DNA from: Clostridia bacterium
GTDB lineage: Bacteria; Bacillota; Clostridia; Christensenellales; CAG-314
Assembly (NCBI GenBank): GCA_028703495.1
Contig: JAQVMT010000005.1
Coordinates: 1 to 64,000 of the forward strand
Length of the DNA: 64,000 nt
Direction: 5' to 3'
Part shown: one piece after another, positions 54,503-63,519 of the stretch
Layout of the letters: the number at the start of each line of letters is the position of its first letter
Position numbering within the stretch: position 1 is the first letter of the stretch
Position numbers and translations under genes: made by a program
Notes under the pieces: model-generated
The model's input: the letters and a program-made list of their open reading frames with translations, nothing else
The model's database searches: none
What the model was told of the DNA's origin: nothing

Positions 54503-54748
54503 ATGAGGTTGGATAAGTTTTTAAAGGTTTCCAGAATACTAAAGCGCAGGACTGTAGCAAACGAGGTTTGCTCAAGCGGCAAGGTTGAGGTGAACGGTAG
54601 AGCGGCTAAGCCCGCAACTAAGCTCAACGTGGGTGATGTCGTCTGCATTTCGTATGCGGGAGGCAAGTTGATTTTCAAGGTTTTGGACTTGAAAGAAACG
54701 GTAAAAAAGGACGAAGCCGAAAGCTTGTACGAGGTTATAAGCGGTTAG
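54503..54748 (+). CDS. S4-domain RNA-binding protein (RqcP/YabO/Hsp15-like)
   Basis: 81 residues, a lone S4 domain: MRLDKFLKVSRILKRRTVA, then GKVEVNGRAAKPATKL. RqcP works with RqcH in alanine-tailing of stalled nascent chains on 50S subunits. In many Firmicutes the gene sits between hup and yabP/yabQ/divIC; those three are not found after it here. GGGAGG is about 30 bp upstream and no close RBS is evident. Confidence 0.9.
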   Translation: MRLDKFLKVSRILKRRTVANEVCSSGKVEVNGRAAKPATKLNVGDVVCISYAGGKLIFKVLDLKETVKKDEAESLYEVISG

Positions 54749-54970
54749 TAGATTGAGCAAACGTAACGCGCTTACTTGAGGCTTCGACCGAATGATATTG
54801 TACGAACGCTACGCACAGCGATTATTTTCGGGCTGTGAGTATGGTAGGTGCAACAGTGGAAATTCGAATTCGATGCTTGCGTTCAAAAGTGTGGTTTCTT
54901 GTACTTCAAAAGTGATGCGCGACAGTGTGCGGCATATGTGAATTATACGATAGTTATTCTGTTTTTTGTT

Positions 54971-55008
54971 AAAACCGCTTGAATTAAGTTGAAATGCAGG
55001 CGGTTTTC
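54971..55008 (+). terminator. Terminator before ispDF
   Basis: Stem AAAACCGCTTG / CAGGCGGTTTT (one G-U pair), loop of 15 nt. It overlaps the following promoter. The rest of the 54749-55085 gap has no gene. Confidence 0.7.
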
Positions 55009-55017
55009 GTGTATAAT
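54989..55017 (+). promoter_or_regulatory. ispDF promoter
   Basis: TTGAAA at 54989-54994 and TATAAT at 55012-55017, spacing 17; the -35 lies in the loop of the upstream terminator hairpin. Confidence 0.7.
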
Positions 55018-55085
55018 CTTTATAATGTGCGGTTTACGGTAAACTTAGGAGGTTCTCTTTAGTTCGCGCCGTATTCGGAGGTGTT

Positions 55086-56186
55086 ATGAATTCTGCGATA
55101 GTGGTTGCAGCCGGAAAGGCGAGCAGGTTCGGACAGGATAAAATGCTTGTGGACATTGACGGTTATCCGTTGATTTATAGGACATTGCAGGCATTTATCG
55201 GGTGCGACGCCATTCATGAAATAATTGTTGTTGTAAATACAAATAATAAGCAAAGGATTGAGGAGCTGTTTAGTGACGAGCCCAAGGTTTTTATTACGTT
55301 GGGCGGCGAGAACAGGGTAGAGTCGGTGAACGCGGGACTGCGTTTGGTAAATAGAAGGTGCGATTTTGTTGTGATTCACGACGGTGCGCGTCCTTATGTT
55401 ACACAGGCTTTGCTTAAAAGGGTTCTTGATGTTGCCATAAAGAGTGGCAGCGGATGCGCAATACCCTATGTTTATCCTGTAGATACGATATATATGGAGA
55501 GCGCGGACGGGGCGAATGTCGTCGAAAGGGAAAGCCTTATGCGTGTTCAAACGCCGCAGTGTTTCGACTATCAAAAGCTTTGTATTGCATATTACAACGC
55601 AATGAGGGCGAGTTACACTGACGATAGTCAGGTTTACAGGAGCGAGTATGGCAAGCTGGACTTTGTCGAGGGAGATCCCAACAACGTTAAGGTTACCTAT
55701 CCTTCGGACGTAAAGTCTATCAGAATCGGCAACGGAGTGGATTCACACAGGCTTGTTGCGGGCAGAGATCTGATTTTAGGCGGTGTAAAGATCCCGTACG
55801 AATTGGGCTTATTGGGACATAGCGATGCGGATGTTTTGGTTCACGCCGTAATGGATGCGATTTTGTCGGCAGTTGGCGAAAGGGACATAGGTGTTTTATT
55901 TCCCGACACAGATCCGCAATACAAGGATATTTCGAGCTTGGCTTTGCTTAGAAAGGTAATGAAAACGGTGCAAGCAAAAGGCAGAAGCGTTAAATCGGTT
56001 TCCGCTGTAATCGTGTGTGAAAAGCCCAAGCTTAGCGAGTATATTCCGCAGATGTGCGCCTGCTTAAGTAGCGTTGTCGGGGTTCCTCTGTCTTGCGTGA
56101 GCATATCCGCAACAACTACCGAGGGAATGGGCATAATCGGCAACGGCGAGGGAATAGGCTGCATGGCGGTTTGCTTGGCGGAGTGA
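55086..56186 (+). CDS. ispDF: IspDF: fused MEP cytidylyltransferase / MECDP synthase
   Basis: 366 residues. IspD, residues 1 to about 212: VVAAGKASRFGQDK (CTP loop), IHDGARPYV, TDDSQV, EGDPNNVKVT. IspF, about 213-366: GNGVDSHRL (metal site DSH), GHSDADVLVHA, FPDTDPQY, TTTEGMGIIGNGEG. The two catalyse steps 3 and 5 of the methylerythritol phosphate pathway; fusion bypasses IspE, which acts between them. CGGAGG precedes the ATG. Fusion is common in alphaproteobacteria and epsilonproteobacteria, less so in Firmicutes. Confidence 0.96.
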   Translation: MNSAIVVAAGKASRFGQDKMLVDIDGYPLIYRTLQAFIGCDAIHEIIVVVNTNNKQRIEELFSDEPKVFITLGGENRVESVNAGLRLVNRRCDFVVIHDGARPYVTQALLKRVLDVAIKSGSGCAIPYVYPVDTIYMESADGANVVERESLMRVQTPQCFDYQKLCIAYYNAMRASYTDDSQVYRSEYGKLDFVEGDPNNVKVTYPSDVKSIRIGNGVDSHRLVAGRDLILGGVKIPYELGLLGHSDADVLVHAVMDAILSAVGERDIGVLFPDTDPQYKDISSLALLRKVMKTVQAKGRSVKSVSAVIVCEKPKLSEYIPQMCACLSSVVGVPLSCVSISATTTEGMGIIGNGEGIGCMAVCLAE

Positions 56187-56363
56187 AGGCTGTATTAATA
56201 GACTATGCAAAAGCGTGTGTTGTTGTATCGTGACGTGCTCGGTAATGCGTTATAGCGTAACCGTGTTTGTTGCGAAATTTTGAACTATTACGCTTATGTT
56301 CTTATATGAAGTTGACGAAAGGGTAAAAGAATTCGGGCGATTTTTGCTTTAAAAGGAGCTAAA

Positions 56364-58700
56364 ATGAAAAACAAGGTTTTCATTGTAATATTGGTCTTTG
56401 TGCTGGTGGCTTTGGGTGTCGGTCTGGCGGTGTATTTTACGCGCGACGGGGCGCAAGCTCACACGGTTATATTTTTGGATTACTATGATCAGGTCATTGA
56501 TACTCAAAAGGTGAGTAATGGCGGTAATGCGGTGGCTCCCGAGGTCAAGCAAATCGAGGATTTGGTTTTTTTGCGTTGGAACGGGGATTATCGCAATATA
56601 ACTTCGGATGTCACGCTAAAGGCGATATACGGACAGGTTTTTGACAGTGATAACAGCGAAAGCAGCTGGCGTTTGTCCGAATACAACAAAACCGATTATG
56701 GTATCGTAAACGAATACTGTGCGGCGTGGAACGGCAAGGGAATCAGGTATCTCACCTTCCCTTACTTTGTGGAGAAGTACGAAAGGAATATTAATGCGGT
56801 GGGATACTACGTGATTCAAGGAGGAAAGGGAAGGAGTGCGATCCGTGTGCAAACAGAGGAGTCGCAGATTGAAAAGGTCAATATTCCGTACGGAGTGGTG
56901 GAGATATATGAAAACGCATTTTGCGGCTGCTCGGGGTTGACAGAGCTATCGTTGCCAGAAACATTGAGAGTTATCGGAAACGATGCTTTTGCCGATACTG
57001 CATTGACATCGATTATGCTACCGTCCAAGCTGGAGAGCATAGGCATCAATTTTTTGGGCTCCGGTACGAGCAAGATTGAGCTTTGTTTCGGCGATAACGG
57101 TGTTGTCAAGGAAGCCGAAAAATTCATTATTGACGGTGTTTGCCTGTATTCCAAGGACGGAAAGACGCTTATTACCTGCTATGATAAGTCGGTGACATCA
57201 TATACGCTTTTGGATGGAACGGAGACCGTTTTGGAAAGGGCTTTTTGCAATTCGGCTTTGGAAAGAGTGGATTTAAACGGAGCTTCGGAGATAGATGCCA
57301 ATGCGTTCGACGGATGTAACGCGCTTATAGAGGTTACGGGGACGGAGAAGCTGACAACGATCGGCTCGAATGCCTTCTCAGATTGCGGCAAGCTGACTGT
57401 ATGCGACTTGACGGCTGTTGTTTCGATCGATGAATATGCATTTATGCATACGGGCTTTGAAAAGGTGTTTATACCTATGTCCGCGATTTCAATCGGAGAA
57501 GGAGCGTTCTCCCCCGTATACGGCGGCAAATCGGCGTTGTTTTACGTTGAAGCGACCGAACGGCAGGAAGGCTGGACTTTGGATTGGAACGGCGGAGGTA
57601 CAATTCGTTACGGGTCGAGCTATGAAAGCTTCACTGAAAATCAAAAGCCGATTGTAAGCTTTTACGCCGTTTTGAATGAGCAGTCCATTCTTTTAGAGAG
57701 CTTGAAGAAGAGCTTTAGTTACGGTTCTGTCGTAGAATTTCCCACGGCAATCGAAATCAACGAATTTATGAAAGGCGATTATGCTACTGGTTTTTGGTTC
57801 TACTATGTCGACGGTGAAAAGGCGTCGGTTGTCGGTACGGTTATTGCGACCGAGGACTGTGCGTATTATATCGAGCTTACCGAGAGTGACAAAATTTTCG
57901 GCTATAAATATGATTCGGGCGGCTATTACATATCCGCCGGCGAGAATTTCTCCATGCTTAGCTCAAGTGACAGTATCGTGATTCCCGATACCTACAACGG
58001 ATTTGACGTAGTAGGAATCGCCGATTATGCCTTTCAGGGCATTACTGGTTACAGCAAGCTTGTTTTGGGTAAAAACATTTCGCAAATAGGAGTATACGCC
58101 TTCGAAAATTGCGGCTTGTCCGAGATCGTGTTTAACGGTGTTATAAAGATTATCAAATCCTCGGCATTTTACGGGAATTCATTTACCTCGTTGACTATTC
58201 CCGACAGCGTAACAAGCTTGGGTATTCGAGTTTTTCAAAGCAACAAGCTATTGACTTCTGTTACATTGGGTAATGGCATTGTCAAGCTTACCAACTCCGC
58301 CTTTTTTGATTGCGTGGAGCTGAAGAGTGTTAAGCTGGGCACCTATGTAACCGAGATCGCCGACTATTGCTTCTACGGATGCGTAAAGCTGGTTACGTTG
58401 ACCAATGACGTAGCTTTATTAAAGGTTGGAAGCAACGCCTTCGAGGGCTGTACGTTGTTTGAACGCCTTTCGAGTATATCGAAGCTGACCTCGATAGGAG
58501 AGAAAGCTTTTTATGGCTGTACTTCTTTGGGCATTGTGAGTTTGAGTATGCAAACGTTGAGTAAAATAGGAACAGAAGTCTTTGCAAAGGGCGTTACCGT
58601 AATTGTGGACTTTTCCGAGAAGAATACTCCCTCGGGTTGGACACGCAAATGGGAAGGCGGTGCAAAGGTCATATACGAAGAGGATGTCGAACCGGAGTAA
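56364..58700 (+). CDS. Membrane-anchored BspA-like LRR protein with InlB-type repeat
   Basis: 778 residues. An N-terminal hydrophobic anchor at about 4-26 without a lipobox, an InlB/Flg_new-like repeat at about 30-95 (FLRWNGDY), then BspA-type LRRs in two blocks (about 165-380 and 545-760) separated by a non-LRR beta domain. Likely extracellular, tethered by an uncleaved signal anchor. AAGGAG precedes the ATG. A second LRR gene follows 87 bp downstream, so the two may form a unit. Confidence 0.9.
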   Translation: MKNKVFIVILVFVLVALGVGLAVYFTRDGAQAHTVIFLDYYDQVIDTQKVSNGGNAVAPEVKQIEDLVFLRWNGDYRNITSDVTLKAIYGQVFDSDNSESSWRLSEYNKTDYGIVNEYCAAWNGKGIRYLTFPYFVEKYERNINAVGYYVIQGGKGRSAIRVQTEESQIEKVNIPYGVVEIYENAFCGCSGLTELSLPETLRVIGNDAFADTALTSIMLPSKLESIGINFLGSGTSKIELCFGDNGVVKEAEKFIIDGVCLYSKDGKTLITCYDKSVTSYTLLDGTETVLERAFCNSALERVDLNGASEIDANAFDGCNALIEVTGTEKLTTIGSNAFSDCGKLTVCDLTAVVSIDEYAFMHTGFEKVFIPMSAISIGEGAFSPVYGGKSALFYVEATERQEGWTLDWNGGGTIRYGSSYESFTENQKPIVSFYAVLNEQSILLESLKKSFSYGSVVEFPTAIEINEFMKGDYATGFWFYYVDGEKASVVGTVIATEDCAYYIELTESDKIFGYKYDSGGYYISAGENFSMLSSSDSIVIPDTYNGFDVVGIADYAFQGITGYSKLVLGKNISQIGVYAFENCGLSEIVFNGVIKIIKSSAFYGNSFTSLTIPDSVTSLGIRVFQSNKLLTSVTLGNGIVKLTNSAFFDCVELKSVKLGTYVTEIADYCFYGCVKLVTLTNDVALLKVGSNAFEGCTLFERLSSISKLTSIGEKAFYGCTSLGIVSLSMQTLSKIGTEVFAKGVTVIVDFSEKNTPSGWTRKWEGGAKVIYEEDVEPE

Positions 58701-58787
58701 GAAGTCACATACGTATATGTACGCTGCGGTTGCACTCAAGCCTCGGCAGTAAGAACCTGCACCAGCCTATCCTTTCAAGGAGTTTTT

Positions 58788-59846
58788 GTGACGGAGGTCA
58801 AGTTTATAAAAATGAAAGACGACGAAAAGAACGTCGATAGGATTCCGAAAGGGGAATTTCAAGAGGACGGCGAAGTGGATTTGTGCGAAATCAAGTGTGC
58901 TTCCGACGGCTTTGGTTTTTTATTGCTGGAAAACGGGACGTACGGCGTTATGCAGGATTCAGACGACGAGGTCGCGGAAATACCCGCCATACACGAGGGC
59001 ATCGCCGTAACTGCCATACTTAAAAACGGCTTTGCCAACAAAAGTAAGCTTCTTAAGGTCATCGTTCCATCGAGCGTTCGAACCATATACAGAGGAGCAT
59101 TTGCCAATTGCTCGGCATTAAGAGAGGTGGAGCTTCACGAAAGGCTGGTTGAGCTGCAGGCAGGTGCATTTTACGCCTGCGAAAGCCTAATGAAAATGGT
59201 TTTTCCGCGTAGTTTGACCGTTGTCGGTGCAAGTGCCTTTTACGGCTGTAAGAGCCTTAAACGGGCGAATTTCGGGTGGTTGAGCAAGCTTAAATATATC
59301 GGGGACGAGGCATTTGCCAAGTCAGGGTTGGAGTATTTCTGTGTGCCTGTGGACGTGGCATATTTGGGCGCGAGGGCGTTCTTTGGGTGCAAGGATCTGA
59401 CCAACGTCGTTTTCAATGAATACAGCCCGCTAAGGAATATAGAGTGTGAAACCTTTGCCGAATGCTCGGCGCTGTTGGAAGTAATAATTCCCAAGGGAAT
59501 CGAGACACTCAAGAGGGGCGCGTTTGATAACTGCATCCAATTGGATAATTTGGAGTTTGACAAGGGAAGCCGTTTGTCGCGTGTGGAAAGTAAAGCCGTA
59601 TACAACTGTAAGAAGCTGACCGAGCTGGTTTTAGGTGAAAGGATCAAGGAGTTGGAAACCGATGCCATTCACGGCTGCGGCGAGTTGGTGAGGATTACCA
59701 TCAACGCAGCCGAGCCGCCTAAGCTTGCGGAAAAGGCGATATCCGACAATTATGCGTATATGCGGGTATTGGTCGGCAGAAAGAGTTACACGAGCTACAC
59801 AAAGAATCCGCAGTACAAAGCCCTGAAAATAATGCGCAAAGGATAA
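58788..59846 (+). CDS. BspA-like LRR protein without signal peptide
   Basis: 352 residues, almost wholly BspA-type LRRs (about 75-330; pattern xxIxxGAFANCSALxEVELHExL). The N terminus is charged (MTEVKFIKMKDDEKNVDRIP) with no signal peptide or membrane helix, so the protein is predicted cytoplasmic, unlike its surface relatives here. The start is GTG at 58788 with AAGGAG 5 bp upstream; an ATG at 58812 is the alternative. Function unknown; possibly a protein-interaction scaffold. Confidence 0.82.
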   Translation: MTEVKFIKMKDDEKNVDRIPKGEFQEDGEVDLCEIKCASDGFGFLLLENGTYGVMQDSDDEVAEIPAIHEGIAVTAILKNGFANKSKLLKVIVPSSVRTIYRGAFANCSALREVELHERLVELQAGAFYACESLMKMVFPRSLTVVGASAFYGCKSLKRANFGWLSKLKYIGDEAFAKSGLEYFCVPVDVAYLGARAFFGCKDLTNVVFNEYSPLRNIECETFAECSALLEVIIPKGIETLKRGAFDNCIQLDNLEFDKGSRLSRVESKAVYNCKKLTELVLGERIKELETDAIHGCGELVRITINAAEPPKLAEKAISDNYAYMRVLVGRKSYTSYTKNPQYKALKIMRKG

Positions 59847-59951
59847 ACTATGATACTTATGAAGCTTATTGCCGAATCATTTATCTACACGCCTGCATTG
59901 GGATCGGATAGAAGAATTCGGTAAAATGTGCCGTAAACATCGGAGGAAAAA

Positions 59952-61901
59952 ATGGAGAACAACCAAGCCCAAATGAAGCTAAACTACAAAAAGACGATAT
60001 ACGTCGGATTTGCTTTCTTTCTCATATGCGCGTTTTGGCAGGCATACGAGGCGTTGGTGCCGATTATGCTCATCAACAAGTTCGGATTGAATCAAACTTG
60101 GTCGGGTGTGATTATGGCTTTGGACAACATACTTGCCTTATTTATGTTGCCGTTATTTGGAGCTTTGTCCGACAAGACGAGGACGAAGCTCGGCAAGAGA
60201 ACGCCATACATACTTATCGGAACGCTTTGCTCGGTGGTGTTATTTGTCGGATTGAGCTTTGTGGACTATGCCCAGCTGAAAAACAACCTCAATTATTCGG
60301 GAGTGGAGGTCGGAACGCAAGCCGAGGCGCAGTTGCTATATGACAGCAATCCCACTATTTCCATATCCGATGCAGGCGAGGACGATGCTTTTTTCGACAG
60401 ATTGTTTTCCTCCAAAACGCGGAAGGAGCTGAATGACTGGTTGACCGATGAGGGTAGAATAGCAAATCAAACGGAGAAATACCAAAGTAATATGAAAGCC
60501 TTCCTAAACGGAGAATCCGCTGTCAATCCGTTGATGTTTTACGGAGTTTTTGACATAACGGCAACGATTGGAGAGTGGCAGGAGTACTACAACGTCAAGA
60601 ACGAGCTGACAGCTTTGGCAAAAGGCGGTGATGCGGATGCTGCAACAGCCTATTTAAATGGGCTGGATGCAACGGTATACGGCTTTTTTACGGCAACGGA
60701 CGAGGCGAGCTATGTAAAAATTCCGATGAAAATTCCCTCCAAGAGCTTGGCGGGAGCGGAGCTGAATGACGAGCAGAAGGCGTTGTCGGCAACTACCGAA
60801 AGTATATCTGCAGTCGGAGCAAGTGCATCCCTTAACACCGCATATTCGGAGTTTATCGCAACCGCAAGAAGCGGTTACGCTTGGGAAAGGACTGTCGCAA
60901 ACCCCTATTTAATCGTGATATTTATTGTAATACTACTATTTGTGCTGATTGCGATGGCGACGTTTCGTTCTCCCGCAGTCGCGTTAATGCCCGATGTAAC
61001 GCTTAAACCCCTAAGGAGCAAGGCAAATGCCGTGATCAATCTTATGGGAACGGCAGGCGGCTTAATTGTATTGGCTTTGGGAATTGCTTTTGCCACGACG
61101 AGTGCAGAAAATGCACTTATGAATTATGTTCCGTATATTGCCTGCGTGGGTGGCATTATGCTTATCGCGCTTGCGATATTTATGTGGAAGGTCAAAGAAC
61201 CCAAGCTTGTTACGCATATGCAGTCAGAGGCGAAGCAATTCGGGATAGATGAGCAAACCAGCGACGAAACCTCTAACGGGACTGCGACAAAGCTGACCAA
61301 GCCTCAAAGAAGATCGTTGTTGTTTTTGTTGGCATCGGTCGCACTTTGGTTTTTTGCGTTCAACGCAATCACAACCAAATATTCGGTTTACGCAACCAAT
61401 ATTTTGGATAAGGATTACAATTTATCGCTGTTAATCGCGCAGGGAGCAGCAATTGCCGCATATTTGCCCGTAGGTATGGTCGCAACCAAATGGGGCAGAA
61501 AAAAGACGATTTTGGGCGGTGTTTTGATGTTGACGGCGGCTTTTGTTATAGGCTCGTTTTTCACTGCGGAAACTAGCGACCTCGTCGTTTACCTATCGTT
61601 TATACTAGCCGGAATCGCTTGGGCTACAATAAACGTCAACTCCTTCCCGATGGTTGTGGAAATGAGTACGGGCGCCAACGTCGGAAAATACACAGGTTAT
61701 TACTACACGGCTAGTATGGCGGCGCAAATCGTCACGCCGATTTTAAGCGGTATTATTATGGACACTGCGCTTGGAATGAAAATACTGTTCCCTTATGGTG
61801 CGTTTTTTGCGGCAATCGCATTCGTTACGATGCTGTTCGTAAAGCACGGCGACAGCGAGAAGCTATCTGCAAAGGTCAAAACCAACGCCGCCAAGGAGTA
61901 A
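59952..61901 (+). CDS. MFS (GPH/SLC45-like) transporter with large soluble insert
   Basis: 649 residues. About 12 membrane helices with the MFS A-like motif GALSDKTRTKLGKRTPYILIG after helix 2. A hydrophilic, helical insert of roughly 200 residues (about 105-310) interrupts the first half between helices 3 and 4. The C-terminal half resembles sugar/cation symporters (GPH). CGGAGG precedes the ATG. Its 3' end is present as three decayed copies downstream. The substrate is unknown; a glycoside is a fair guess. Confidence 0.85.
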   Translation: MENNQAQMKLNYKKTIYVGFAFFLICAFWQAYEALVPIMLINKFGLNQTWSGVIMALDNILALFMLPLFGALSDKTRTKLGKRTPYILIGTLCSVVLFVGLSFVDYAQLKNNLNYSGVEVGTQAEAQLLYDSNPTISISDAGEDDAFFDRLFSSKTRKELNDWLTDEGRIANQTEKYQSNMKAFLNGESAVNPLMFYGVFDITATIGEWQEYYNVKNELTALAKGGDADAATAYLNGLDATVYGFFTATDEASYVKIPMKIPSKSLAGAELNDEQKALSATTESISAVGASASLNTAYSEFIATARSGYAWERTVANPYLIVIFIVILLFVLIAMATFRSPAVALMPDVTLKPLRSKANAVINLMGTAGGLIVLALGIAFATTSAENALMNYVPYIACVGGIMLIALAIFMWKVKEPKLVTHMQSEAKQFGIDEQTSDETSNGTATKLTKPQRRSLLFLLASVALWFFAFNAITTKYSVYATNILDKDYNLSLLIAQGAAIAAYLPVGMVATKWGRKKTILGGVLMLTAAFVIGSFFTAETSDLVVYLSFILAGIAWATINVNSFPMVVEMSTGANVGKYTGYYYTASMAAQIVTPILSGIIMDTALGMKILFPYGAFFAAIAFVTMLFVKHGDSEKLSAKVKTNAAKE

Positions 61902-62170
61902 TTGCACCAGCGCGCTTGTCGTGCTTTACTGGTTAGTTTATGTATTGCGACAGCGAAAAGCTCTCTGCTAAGGTCAAAACCAACGCCGCCAATGAAAAAT
62001 TGGTCTTTCGCACTGTTCGTGTGGACTGGGTGCGGTGGCGGCGAATAGATTTAGGCTAAGTTCAATGACAACGTTGCCAAGTAGTAATGAAACTTACTTG
62101 TGTAGTGACTAAGCGCGGTGACGGCGAATAGATTTAGGCTAAGTTCAAAGCCAATGTTGCCAAGAGATAG
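61849..62170 (+). repeat. Four tandem copies of the transporter 3' end
   Basis: The in-gene copy (61849-61901) is followed by copies at 61947-62000, about 62035-62088 and 62118-62170. AACGCCGCCAA-like ends fall at 61884, 61982, 62070 and 62153 (steps 98, 88, 83). Copies 3 and 4 share GGCGAATAGATTTAGGCTAA exactly. Copy 4 overlaps a weak terminator stem GAGATAG/CTATCTC (62164-62202). Confidence 0.88.
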
Positions 62171-62231
62171 TTCATCGGTTTAGCCGTTCAAAGGGCTATC
62201 TCGTTGCGTTTTTCGAAATGAAGCGATTTGC

Positions 62232-62260
62232 TTGACTTGGCAAAGCTTTGGCGTTATAAT
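62232..62260 (+). promoter_or_regulatory. Promoter of the small lipoprotein gene
   Basis: TTGACT at 62232-62237 and TATAAT at 62255-62260 with 17-bp spacing, 37 bp before the ATG at 62297. Confidence 0.85.
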
Positions 62261-62296
62261 TATGAGGTAAATATTTCAAAACAGGAGGATTTAACA

Positions 62297-62656
62297 ATGA
62301 AAAAGTTTTCTAAGGTTCTTGTCGCACTGATTGCGGCGATGATGTTGCTCTCGTTGGTTGCTTGCGGTCCCTCGGGTGAGTATAAGCTTGTATCGGTGAG
62401 CTATGGCTCAACGACGATTTCAAGTGAGTCGATTACGGGATCGGTCAAGATTAATTCCGATAAAACCTATACGATGACCTATACGTTTTCTTTATTAGGA
62501 TCAAATATCTCGGATACTAGTGTCGGAACGTGGGAGAAGGTAGACGGCAATATAGTATTTACTAATGAAGACGGAACTGCTGTTACCGCGACCTTGGAGA
62601 AGGGCGTTTTAACCATTTCTAATGGCGGAACATCAATGGTTTTTGAAAAGTTATAA
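62297..62656 (+). CDS. Small lipoprotein, lipocalin-like beta domain
   Basis: 119 residues. Lipobox SLVAC gives lipidated Cys23; the mature domain is all-beta: YKLVSVSYGST, VKINSDKTYTMTY, GTWEKVDGNIVFT, an arrangement seen in small lipocalin-like/DUF extracellular proteins. Ligand unknown. AGGAGG lies 8 bp before the ATG. It has its own promoter and terminator. Confidence 0.85.
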   Translation: MKKFSKVLVALIAAMMLLSLVACGPSGEYKLVSVSYGSTTISSESITGSVKINSDKTYTMTYTFSLLGSNISDTSVGTWEKVDGNIVFTNEDGTAVTATLEKGVLTISNGGTSMVFEKL

Positions 62657-62729
62657 TACATTCTGCCGTTTTCAATCGGATTAATAGTTTAACTCGGTTG
62701 CTTTTTGCGGATAGCGAGTGCTAAAAAAG

Positions 62730-62755
62730 AAGTTGCGAAGATCGCAACTTTTTTT
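62730..62755. terminator. Bidirectional terminator
   Basis: 9-bp stem AAGTTGCGA/TCGCAACTT, loop AGA, flanked by A6 and T7; it fits between the convergent lipoprotein gene and the small minus-strand gene. Confidence 0.88.
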
Positions 62756-62833
62756 GACAAAAAAGAAAATGCGCACATAGCATTGGCATGGTGCGCCGCA
62801 AGAAGCAAGACTAGGAACTCTGTTAATGTTGGG

Positions 62834-63049
62834 TTACAATCCGTTAGCGGTGAAGAACGCATTTGAAATACTACTCGTACCCGACGAACAGTTCTGCGTA
62901 TTGCAGCAGACGATTTTCGGGTTGCAACAAAGTCCGAAAGCCATTATTGCCAGAGCCACAATAATCGCGATATTGAGTGAAAGCTTATTGTCCTTGTCTA
63001 GAACAGCGTATAATAAGAATAAGTAAAGCAAATTGTTGGTAAGGCTCAT
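62834..63049 (-). CDS. Small Cys-rich membrane protein, unknown function
   Basis: 71 residues. One or two hydrophobic segments (NNLLYLFLLYAVL and LNIAIIVALAIMAFGLC) are followed by a cysteine cluster (CCNPKIVCCNTQNC) and a polar tail. A very strong AGGAGGG lies 6 bp before the ATG at 63049, and a bidirectional terminator sits downstream, which together support a real gene. Not recognised. Confidence 0.55.
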   Translation of the reverse strand: MSLTNNLLYLFLLYAVLDKDNKLSLNIAIIVALAIMAFGLCCNPKIVCCNTQNCSSGTSSISNAFFTANGL

Positions 63050-63098
63050 AATTAACCCTCCTGTCAATATAGGATATGCGCGATTTGCTCGGTTTGTG

Positions 63099-63285
63099 CG
63101 CCGAAAGCGCGAATATGTGTGACAAATGGACCATTATGATATGGCTAAGCTGTTTCAAGTGCGTGGAAAGCTAGGTATACGCCGAAAGTGCGAATACGTG
63201 TGGCAAATGGACCATTATGATATGGCTTTAAGCTGCATTAAGTGCGTGGAAAGCTAGGTATACGCCGAAAGTGCGAATACGCTTG
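63099..63285. repeat. ~81-bp tandem repeat (two full and one partial copy)
   Basis: CGCCGAAAGYGCGAATAYG starts at 63099, 63180 and 63263 (steps 81 and 83). The first two units share ACAAATGGACCATTATGATATGG-type sequence (63121 and 63203 onward) and GTGCGTGGAAAGCTAGGTAT. The third keeps only the first ~20 bp and runs into the promoter at 63283. Confidence 0.92.
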
Positions 63286-63311
63286 CATTAAGGCTTACAA
63301 TATGTTATACT
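63283..63311 (+). promoter_or_regulatory. uvrC promoter
   Basis: TTGCAT at 63283-63288 and TATACT at 63306-63311, spacing 17. The leader to the ATG at 63520 is about 200 nt and shows no gene. Confidence 0.65.
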
Positions 63312-63519
63312 AAAACGCTTCTTGATTGCAAATAATCTTCGGCGTTTATTGGTTTGGATTATCCAAATTGTCGATGCCCAGTGCTGCTATGCTATGCGCT
63401 TTTGGTTATCTAAACCAATAGATATGCTAGTTCTTATAAATAATTCAGGAAGCTACCTGGTTTCATATTTCAATGAAAATGCATATAGGGCTTTATAGAT
63501 AAAGGAAATCGAAGGGACT

